Position numbers and translations under genes: made by a program
Shown: piece after piece, positions 56,793 to 64,000 of the stretch
How positions within the stretch are numbered: the stretch's first letter is position 1
How the letters are laid out: each line of letters starts with the position of its first letter
The notes under the pieces: model-generated
Seen by the model: the letters and a program-made list of their open reading frames with translations, nothing else
Databases searched by the model: none
Told to the model about the DNA's origin: nothing
Source: Sphingomonadales bacterium BRH_c42
GTDB lineage: Bacteria > Pseudomonadota > Alphaproteobacteria > Sphingomonadales > Sphingomonadaceae
Assembly (NCBI GenBank): GCA_001516125.1
Contig: LOEX01000127.1
Span: forward strand, 1-64,000
Direction: 5' to 3'
DNA length: 64,000 nt

Positions 56793-57527
56793 ATGTCAGA
56801 CCCACGCCCTGAACGACTCGCCGTCCTCATCGATGCGGACAATATCTCGCCAAAGCTGGCTGATGAGCTTTTCGAGGAACTCACCAAGATCGGCGATGCG
56901 ATGGTAAGGCGCATATACGGCGACTTCTCAACGCCCAATCTTGGTGGTTGGACCAACGTCATGCCCAAGCACGCAATCAATGCGCACCAGAATTTCGCAA
57001 ATATCGTCGGCAAGAACGCGACCGACATAGCCTTGGTTATCGATGCGATGGACCTGCTGCACAGCGGCAGGTTTGACGCCTTCTGCCTCGTTTCATCGGA
57101 CAGCGACTTTACCCGTCTGGCATCGCGTATCAGGGAACACGGTCTGCGCGTTTATGGCTTTGGCGAAAGGAAATCTGCCGAAAGCTATCGCAATGCCTGC
57201 CACCGGTTCATTTACCTGGACAATATTTCTTCAGCGATCGATGAAGATCAAACTGAACCGTCTGACCCGACAAAGGCGCCTCAACCGCCCAGCAAGGCGC
57301 GACCACTGATCGCCAAGGCGATACGCCAGCTTGACCCGGAAGGCGGGTGGGTATCGCTAAGCGGTGTCGGAAGCCGGATGCAAGAACTCGTGACCGATTT
57401 CGATTATCGGACCTACGGTTATCCCAACCTCAGCCGCCTCGTCGAAAAGGCTGGGAGTTTTGAAATTGAAAGGCGCGATAACGCGGGCACCTGGGTCCGC
57501 ATCAAGCCCAAAGGCACTTCCGCCTAA
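56793..57527 (+). CDS. NYN domain + OST-HTH/LOTUS domain protein
   Basis: LAVLIDADNISPKLADELFEELTKIGD...KNATDIALVIDAMDLLHSGRFDAFCLVSSDSDFTRLASRIREHGLRVYGFG; C-terminal LIAKAIRQLDPEGGWVSLSGVGSRMQELVTDFDYRTYGYPNLSRLVEK. Confidence 0.93.
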   Translation: MSDPRPERLAVLIDADNISPKLADELFEELTKIGDAMVRRIYGDFSTPNLGGWTNVMPKHAINAHQNFANIVGKNATDIALVIDAMDLLHSGRFDAFCLVSSDSDFTRLASRIREHGLRVYGFGERKSAESYRNACHRFIYLDNISSAIDEDQTEPSDPTKAPQPPSKARPLIAKAIRQLDPEGGWVSLSGVGSRMQELVTDFDYRTYGYPNLSRLVEKAGSFEIERRDNAGTWVRIKPKGTSA

Positions 57528-59596
57528 CCTCCCCGCAGCAACTGCACCCCCCAATCGCGCTCGAACAGATAGAGCAGCAGCCGAGCCGCCGCGCCGCGCG
57601 GGCTGGCCAGGCCCCCTCCTTCCTTGGCGTCACGCTCCATCAGCAGGCGCGCATCGGAATGTGCGACCGATAACAGCCGCTGGATCTGCTCGAGGGTGGC
57701 GATGCGAAAGGCCGTTTCGCCCGATTGCCGCGTGCCCAAGAGTTCACCGCCGCCGCGCAGTTCAAGATCCTCCTCCGCAATCCGGAAACCGTCCTGCGTC
57801 TCGCGCATCAGCGCCAGCCGCTTGCGGCCCGTCTCGCTGAGCGGAGCGCCGCGCAGCAGCAGGCAGACCGATTTCTCGCTCCCCCGCCCCACGCGCCCGC
57901 GCAATTGATGCAGCTGCGCCAGGCCAAATCGCTCGGCCTGCTCGATCACCATCAGCGTGGCGGCGGGCACATCGACGCCCACCTCGATCACAGTGGTCGC
58001 GACCAGCAGCTTCGCCGCGCCGCTGGCAAAACGCTCCATCGCCGCGTCCTTGACCTCGGGCCTGAGCTGGCCGTGGACCAGCACCACGTCCGCGCCGAAC
58101 CGCTCCTTGAGCGCAGCATAGCGCGCCTCGGCAGCGGCAATGTCATCCATCTCGCTCTCGCGCACCATCGGGCACACCCAATAGGCCTGCTGGCCTGCCG
58201 CCATGTGCCGCCCCACCGCCGCGACCACATCCTCGATCCGGTCCAGAGCCACCACCCGCGTGTCGATCGGCTGGCGTCCCGGCGGCATCTCGTCGAGGCG
58301 GCTGACGTCCATCTCGCCATATTGCGCCAGCGTAAGCGTGCGCGGAATCGGGGTGGCAGTCATCGCCAGCGTATGCGGCGCGCGGCGGCCCTTGGCGGCA
58401 AGGCGCAGGCGCTGCTCGACGCCGAAGCGGTGCTGCTCGTCGATCACCACCAGCGCCAGATCCTTGTAGCCGACCGTATCCTGGAACAGCGCGTGCGTGC
58501 CCACCACGATCTGGATCGAGCCATCCATCAGCCCCATCAGGATGCTTTCGCGCGCACGGCCCTTGTCGCGCCCGGTCAGCAGGGCCACCTCGACACCCGT
58601 GGGCGCGGCAAGACCACGCAGGGTCTCGTAATGCTGGCGCGCGAGGATTTCGGTCGGGGCGAGCATCGCCGCCTGCTTGCCCGCTTCGTTGGCGATCAGC
58701 ATCGCTTCGAGCGCGACGACCGTCTTGCCCGATCCGACATCGCCTTGCAGCAGGCGCAGCATGGGAGATTGCTGCGCCAGATCGCCCTCGATCTCGCCAA
58801 TCGAGCGGCGCTGAGCGGCGGTCAGCGGAAACGGCAGGCTCAGCCGGGCGCGCAGGCTTCCATCACCCTTGAGCCGCTGGCCAATGCGGCGGCGGTTGTC
58901 AGCCCGCACCAGCATCAACGCCAGCGAATTGGCGAGCAGCTCGTCATAGGCCAGCCGGTCGCGTGCGGGCGGGTGCTGCGATTTGTGCGTAAGGTGCAGC
59001 GCGTCGCGCCACGCGGGCCAGCCTTCCCTGGCAAGCAGGCCCGGCTCGATCCATTCGGGCAGTTCGGGCAATCGGGCGAGCGCCTGTTCTATCAGCGCAG
59101 ACACGCGCGGCTGGGTCAGTCCTTCGGACAGCGCATAGACCGGCTCGTTGAGCTGCGCGAGGCTGGCACCGCTGTCCTGCGCAATATGATCGGGATGAAC
59201 GATCTGGAGCATGTCGCCGTAACGCTCAAGCTTGCCCGCCACCCAGCGCTTCTCGCCAACGGGCAATTGCTTCTTCGCGGTGAACGAGGCGCGGCCAAAG
59301 AAGGTCAGCGCGCAGACATTGCCGATCCGGTCCTGCGCGAACACGCGGTAAGGCCCGCGATTGCTGCGCGAGGCGCGATGTTCGGTCGGGGTCAGCGCGA
59401 TGATGATCTGCTCGCCTTCGACCGCATCGTCGAGCGTTTCGACCGCGCACCGCGACACGAAGCGTTCGGGCAGATGATAGGCTATGTCCTTGACCCGCGT
59501 CAGGCCCAGCTTTTCGAGCGGCCTGCGCAGCTTGGGACCTACGCCATCCAGCGCGTCTGCCTCGACAAAGAGCGGATTGAGAGCTTCGGGCCGCAT
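57524..59596 (-). CDS. recG: ATP-dependent DNA helicase RecG
   Basis: LLQGDVGSGKTVVALEAMLIANEAGKQAAMLAPTEILARQHYETL...[25 protein letters not shown]. Confidence 0.97.
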   Translation of the reverse strand: MRPEALNPLFVEADALDGVGPKLRRPLEKLGLTRVKDIAYHLPERFVSRCAVETLDDAVEGEQIIIALTPTEHRASRSNRGPYRVFAQDRIGNVCALTFFGRASFTAKKQLPVGEKRWVAGKLERYGDMLQIVHPDHIAQDSGASLAQLNEPVYALSEGLTQPRVSALIEQALARLPELPEWIEPGLLAREGWPAWRDALHLTHKSQHPPARDRLAYDELLANSLALMLVRADNRRRIGQRLKGDGSLRARLSLPFPLTAAQRRSIGEIEGDLAQQSPMLRLLQGDVGSGKTVVALEAMLIANEAGKQAAMLAPTEILARQHYETLRGLAAPTGVEVALLTGRDKGRARESILMGLMDGSIQIVVGTHALFQDTVGYKDLALVVIDEQHRFGVEQRLRLAAKGRRAPHTLAMTATPIPRTLTLAQYGEMDVSRLDEMPPGRQPIDTRVVALDRIEDVVAAVGRHMAAGQQAYWVCPMVRESEMDDIAAAEARYAALKERFGADVVLVHGQLRPEVKDAAMERFASGAAKLLVATTVIEVGVDVPAATLMVIEQAERFGLAQLHQLRGRVGRGSEKSVCLLLRGAPLSETGRKRLALMRETQDGFRIAEEDLELRGGGELLGTRQSGETAFRIATLEQIQRLLSVAHSDARLLMERDAKEGGGLASPRGAAARLLLYLFERDWGVQLLRGG

Positions 59597-59778
59597 TGGC
59601 GCAGCCTAACCGCATTCTCCCCGCCTGCGAAGACTTGAGCACTGCCTTGTATGTGGAGCACTTGTGTGGTCTAACCCGCCGCAGGGCGACGCTCGAAGGG
59701 GGAGAGGTCGCATACTCCCGCAAGTGATACAGCCAGACTCGTATGGGTCGCGCTTTCATTTGGAAGAGGGGACGAATC

Positions 59779-60204
59779 ATGATCCGTAAGATCACTTTTG
59801 CAATCGCGGCCGCGTCGGTCGCATTTCTCGCCGTGCCTGCGGCTGCGCAGGAAGCGGAAGAACCGCGCACGACATATCGCATCGAATATCTCAAACTGAA
59901 GCCCGGATCGGAGCAGCGCTGGATCGAGTTGGGCGAGAAATACTATGGTCCGGCCACCGATGCTGCCGGACAAAAGCACCCGGCGATCCACTGGCTGATG
60001 TCGGGGCCGTGGGACATCATGATGGTGTTCGAGCTGCCGCGCGGGATGGCCATGCTCGATTCGCACAATCCGCCCGAACGCACGGCTTGGGAAGCGGCCT
60101 TCCAGAAGGTCGCGGGGTCGAAGGAAGCGGCTGAAAAGCTCATGGCCGAAACCAGCACGATCGAAACCGACACAATGGTGGTTTACAGCCACACGCATCC
60201 ATAA
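59779..60204 (+). CDS. Exported hypothetical protein
   Basis: MIRKITFAIAAASVAFLAVPAAAQEAEEPRTTYRIEYLKLKPGSEQRWIEL; signal peptide. Confidence 0.8.
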   Translation: MIRKITFAIAAASVAFLAVPAAAQEAEEPRTTYRIEYLKLKPGSEQRWIELGEKYYGPATDAAGQKHPAIHWLMSGPWDIMMVFELPRGMAMLDSHNPPERTAWEAAFQKVAGSKEAAEKLMAETSTIETDTMVVYSHTHP

Positions 60205-60267
60205 TCCCGGCATAATCCCGGATGCCCCTTGATCGCATGCTTGATCACCGGGGCCAGATCGGACAGA

Positions 60268-60300
60268 GGGGCACCATCGAAGGAAATGGTGCCCCTTTTT
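60268..60300 (+). terminator. Rho-independent terminator abutting the sdhE start codon
   Basis: GGGGCACCAT-CGAAGGAA-ATGGTGCCCC-TTTTT. Confidence 0.85.
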
Positions 60301-60301
60301 C

Positions 60302-60580
60302 ATGCCCGAAACGTTGACCCGACCTGCCCGCCTCGCCCGCGCCAGATTTCGCGCCTGGCACCGCGGCACGCGCGAGGCCGATTACATTTTCGGCGGCTTC
60401 TTCGATCGTTACAGCGAAGGGTGGGACGAGGTGGATCTGATCTGGTTCGAACGCCTGCTCGACGAGGACGAGACCAATGTCATGGCCTGGGCGCTGGGAA
60501 CGATGGAAGTGCCGGGCGACTTTGCCGGCAAGCAGATGGAGTTGATGAAGCGGCTCGATTATGTGGACATCGAGCGCTGA
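60302..60580 (+). CDS. sdhE: Succinate dehydrogenase assembly factor SdhE (DUF339)
   Basis: RARFRAWHRGTREADYIFGGFFDRYSEGWDEVDLIWFERLLDEDETNVMAWALG. Confidence 0.9.
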   Translation: MPETLTRPARLARARFRAWHRGTREADYIFGGFFDRYSEGWDEVDLIWFERLLDEDETNVMAWALGTMEVPGDFAGKQMELMKRLDYVDIER

Positions 60581-60619
60581 GGGTGCGTGCCGCCTGCGGA
60601 CCCTGTGCCAGACCTGACC

Positions 60620-63600
60620 ATGCCTGATATCGCCCGCATTCTTTCGGCCACACGCCCGCTGACGCTGTCCTCGCTCGCTCGCGGAGCGCAGCCGCTGGTC
60701 ATGAGCGATCTGGCGCGCGCCGCCAAAACCCGCGCGGTGTTCATCGCGCCCGATGATGCGGCCATGCGCAACATCAGCGAGGCAGCGAATTTCTTTGCGC
60801 CCGAAATCGAGATCATCGAATTTCCCGCGTGGGACTGCCTGCCCTATGACCGGGCGAGCCCGGCGCTGCCCGTCAGCGCAAGGCGATTGGCGGCGCTGCA
60901 TCGGTTACAGGCGGGCGCAGCCGGATCGCAGTTGCTGGTCACGACGATCAACGCCGTGTTGCAGCGCGCGCTCACCCCGTTCCGCATCCGCGAAAGCGTG
61001 CGCGAATTCAGGGCCGGTATCGAAATCGGGCATCAAAGCCTTGCCGCACTCCTCCAGCGGCAGGGTTATAGCCGCAGCGACACGGTGGTCGATCACGGCG
61101 AGTTCGCCATGCGTGGATCGATCGTCGACATCTTCCCTTCGGGCCTTGAACATGGGCTGCGGCTCGATTTCTTCGGCGATGAAATCGAAAGCCTGCGCCT
61201 GTTCGATCCGGGCACGCAGATGACGATGGGAACGCTCGACCAGCATCTGCTGCTGCCCGCCAGCGAGGCGCTGCTCGACGATTCCTCCATAAAGCGTTTT
61301 CGCAGCCGCTATCGCGAGCAGTTCGGAGCCGCAGCGACGCAGGACCCGCTGTATGAGGCGGTGAGCGAAGGCCGCCGCATGGCCGGGATGGAGCACTGGC
61401 TGCCGCTGCTCGAAGACCGCCTCGTGACGCTGTTCGATCATCTGACGCCCGAGGATATTGTCGTAATCGATGCGGGCGCAATCGGCGCCGCTGAGGAACG
61501 CTTCCGCGACATCGCCGATTATCACCAATCGCGCGTAAACGCGGCGGGTCAGGCTGCGGGCAGCTATCGCCCGCTGGCGCGCGATGCGCTCTATCTCGAT
61601 CCGGGCGAGCTTTCGCAGGAGCTCGCCAGCCGCCGCGTGCACAAGGCGGTGATCTTTGCCGAGCCGGAAAGCGCACAGGTGATCGACTTCGGCTTCACCT
61701 CGGCGCGCGATTTTACCCCCGAACGCGCGCGCGGCGACAATGTCTATGAAGCTGCCGCCGGCCATCTCAAGGCTTTGGGCAAGGCGGGCAAGCGCCCCAT
61801 TCTGGCCGCCTATTCCAAGGGCAGCCGCGCACGCATCGCCTCGATCCTTTCGGAAGCCGGGGCCAGGACGGTGCTGGCCGACAGCTGGCAGGAAGCGCTG
61901 GGCCTGTCAGCCAGCGGGCAGAGCGTGGCCATGGTGCTTCCGCTCGACACCGGTTTTGCCAACGACCAGATCGAACTGCTGACCGAACAGGATGTGCTGG
62001 GCGACCGGCTCGTCCGCCGCAAGACGCGGCGCAAGGATTCGGACGCCTTCCTCGCCGAATTGCAGGCGCTGGGGCGCGGCGATCTGGTGGTTCATGTCGA
62101 TCACGGTATCGGCAAGTATCTTGGGCTCGAACCGGTGCCGGTGGGGGGCAGCAAGCACGATTGCGTCTGCCTCGAATACCGGGGCGGCGACAAGCTCTAC
62201 ATTCCGGTCGAGAATATCGAGGTGCTCAGCCGCTACGGCTCGTCCGAAGACGCGGTGATGCTCGACCGGCTGGGCGGCGAAGGCTGGCAGAAGCGCCGCG
62301 CGCGCCTGAAAGAGCGTATCCGCGAGATTGCAGGCGAGCTGATGCAGGTGGCCGCCCGGCGCGCGCTGCGCAAGGCTCCGGTGCTCCAGACCGATGAAGC
62401 TGGCTACAACCAGTTCGTCGAGCGTTTTCCCTGGGCCGAAACCGAGGATCAGGACCGCGCCATCGGCGAAGTGCTGGGCGATCTGGAGAGCGGCAGGCCG
62501 ATGGACCGGCTGGTGTGCGGCGATGTCGGCTTCGGCAAGACCGAGGTGGCGCTGCGCGCGGCCTTCATCGCGGCGATGAGCGGCAAGCAGGTGGCGCTGG
62601 TCGCCCCCACTACATTGCTCGCGCGCCAGCACTACTCCGGGTTTGCCGAGCGTTTCGCAGGCTTCCCGCTCAAGGTCGGGCGACTTTCGCGTCTCGTCCC
62701 CGCCCGAGAAATGGCCGAAACGCGCGAGGGGCTGGAAAAGGGCACGGTCGATGTCGTGATCGGCACTCATGCGATCCTGGCCAAGACCACGCGGTTCCGT
62801 GACCTGGGGCTGGTCATCGTCGATGAAGAGCAGCGCTTCGGCGTCGCCCACAAGGAACGGCTCAAGCAGCTGCGCGCCGATGTCCATGTGCTCACGCTCA
62901 CCGCCACGCCCATCCCGCGCACCTTGCAGATGGCGATGAGCGGTCTGCGCGAGCTTTCGACCATCCAGACCCCGCCGGTGGACCGGCTGGCGGTGCGCAC
63001 TTATGTGATGGAGTGGGATGATGTGGTGATGCGCGAGGCGCTGCTGCGCGAGCACCATCGCGGCGGGCAGAGCTTTATCGTGGTGCCGCGCATTTCCGAC
63101 ATGGAGGAGGTCGAGCAATGGCTGCACCGGCATGTGCCCGAGATCAAGCCGGTGAGCGCGCACGGGCAGATGGGCGCGGGCCAGGTCGAGGAGCGCATGG
63201 CCGCCTTCTATGACCACAAGTACGACGTACTGCTTTCAACCACCATCGTCGAAAGCGGGCTCGACATTCCCAGCGCGAATACCATCATCATCCACCGGGC
63301 CGACCGATTTGGCCTTGCCCAGCTCTATCAGCTGCGCGGCCGGGTGGGCCGGTCCAAGCTGCGCGCCTATGCCTACCTGACTTACCGCGCCGATGTTCAG
63401 CTGTCCGAAGTCGCTGAAAAACGATTGAAGGTGCTGGGCGATCTCGACAGCCTGGGCGCCGGGTTTCAGCTTGCCAGCCACGATCTCGACATTCGCGGCG
63501 CGGGCAATCTGCTGGGCGATGAACAGTCGGGCCATATCCGCGAAGTCGGCTTCGAACTTTACCAGTCGATGCTGGAAGATGCGATCCTGGCGGCCAAGGC

Positions 63601-64000
63601 TGGCGACATCGGGCTTGAGCGCGAGCGCGACGCATTCTCGCCGCAGATCACCGTCGATGCGCCGATCATGATCCCCGAGGACTACGTGCCCGATCTGGCG
63701 GTGCGCATGGCGCTTTACCGCAGGCTCAACGATTGCCGTGACCCGTCCGAGATCGAGGGGTTGGCCGCCGAAATGATCGACCGTTTCGGCCCGCTGCCCG
63801 ATGCCACGGCCAATCTGATCCGGCTGATCGAGATCAAGCATAACGCGATCGCCGCGAACATCGCCAAGATCGATGTCGGCGCGCGCGGCGCGCTGGTCAG
63901 TTTCCACAGGGACGATTTCCCCGATCCGGCGGGCCTGCTCGCCTATGTTGCGCGGCTCGAGGGCACGGCAAAGCTGCGCCCCGACATGAAGCTGGTGATC
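60620..64000 (+). CDS. mfd: Transcription-repair coupling factor Mfd, C-terminus outside window
   Basis: [22 protein letters not shown]...[19 protein letters not shown]...[43 protein letters not shown]...; start could be in-frame GTG 60605. Confidence 0.96.
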   Translation, partial: MPDIARILSATRPLTLSSLARGAQPLVMSDLARAAKTRAVFIAPDDAAMRNISEAANFFAPEIEIIEFPAWDCLPYDRASPALPVSARRLAALHRLQAGAAGSQLLVTTINAVLQRALTPFRIRESVREFRAGIEIGHQSLAALLQRQGYSRSDTVVDHGEFAMRGSIVDIFPSGLEHGLRLDFFGDEIESLRLFDPGTQMTMGTLDQHLLLPASEALLDDSSIKRFRSRYREQFGAAATQDPLYEAVSEGRRMAGMEHWLPLLEDRLVTLFDHLTPEDIVVIDAGAIGAAEERFRDIADYHQSRVNAAGQAAGSYRPLARDALYLDPGELSQELASRRVHKAVIFAEPESAQVIDFGFTSARDFTPERARGDNVYEAAAGHLKALGKAGKRPILAAYSKGSRARIASILSEAGARTVLADSWQEALGLSASGQSVAMVLPLDTGFANDQIELLTEQDVLGDRLVRRKTRRKDSDAFLAELQALGRGDLVVHVDHGIGKYLGLEPVPVGGSKHDCVCLEYRGGDKLYIPVENIEVLSRYGSSEDAVMLDRLGGEGWQKRRARLKERIREIAGELMQVAARRALRKAPVLQTDEAGYNQFVERFPWAETEDQDRAIGEVLGDLESGRPMDRLVCGDVGFGKTEVALRAAFIAAMSGKQVALVAPTTLLARQHYSGFAERFAGFPLKVGRLSRLVPAREMAETREGLEKGTVDVVIGTHAILAKTTRFRDLGLVIVDEEQRFGVAHKERLKQLRADVHVLTLTATPIPRTLQMAMSGLRELSTIQTPPVDRLAVRTYVMEWDDVVMREALLREHHRGGQSFIVVPRISDMEEVEQWLHRHVPEIKPVSAHGQMGAGQVEERMAAFYDHKYDVLLSTTIVESGLDIPSANTIIIHRADRFGLAQLYQLRGRVGRSKLRAYAYLTYRADVQLSEVAEKRLKVLGDLDSLGAGFQLASHDLDIRGAGNLLGDEQSGHIREVGFELYQSMLEDAILAAKAGDIGLERERDAFSPQITVDAPIMIPEDYVPDLAVRMALYRRLNDCRDPSEIEGLAAEMIDRFGPLPDATANLIRLIEIKHNAIAANIAKIDVGARGALVSFHRDDFPDPAGLLAYVARLEGTAKLRPDMKLVI

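Noticed and set aside
57725-59638. 637-aa plus-strand ORF opposite recG
   Set aside because: Antisense shadow of recG.
61907-63217. 436-aa minus-strand ORF opposite mfd
   Set aside because: Antisense shadow; mfd on the plus strand is continuous to the window edge.

Overview
This 64 kb window comes from a high-GC alphaproteobacterium, most likely Sphingomonadales (Erythrobacter/Porphyrobacter/Novosphingobium-like; inferred from gene content and protein style, no search run). Most of it is ordinary core genome: recN, bamD, lepA, phaC, dnaN, fabG/fabD, ldcA/mpl, panB, prsR/prsK, aceA with a divergent RamB/ScfR-type regulator, suhB, efp, thiE, class I aldolase, pgk-gap-tkt, zapA-6S RNA-ygfA, bkd E1/E2, thyA, recG, sdhE, mfd, plus tRNA-Leu(CAA), tRNA-Asp(GTC) and tRNA-Pro(CGG). 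Several small accessory insertions interrupt it. (1) At 1.6-4.6 kb, between bamD and lepA: a RelE/XRE toxin-antitoxin pair, an HNH_2 endonuclease with an N-terminal reader-like region, and an AT-richer two-gene unit (winged-helix-like protein plus an Rx6H HEPN-like protein). This is the best candidate for an undescribed defence-type system. (2) A lone NYN-domain gene. (3) A HEPN-like gene translationally coupled to dnaN, next to a decayed GST gene. (4) A GxxExxY gene between fabD and fabG, bounded by a perfect 30-bp terminal inverted repeat that appears to supply its ribosome-binding site and encode its C-terminus. (5) A ~1.4 kb insertion that duplicated the 3' end of a DUF475/TerC-like gene and fused it to a truncated lipase-like ORF. 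(6) A palindromic repeat inserted in frame in the linker of the branched-chain dehydrogenase E2. No rRNA, CRISPR array, IS transposase or prophage structure was seen.
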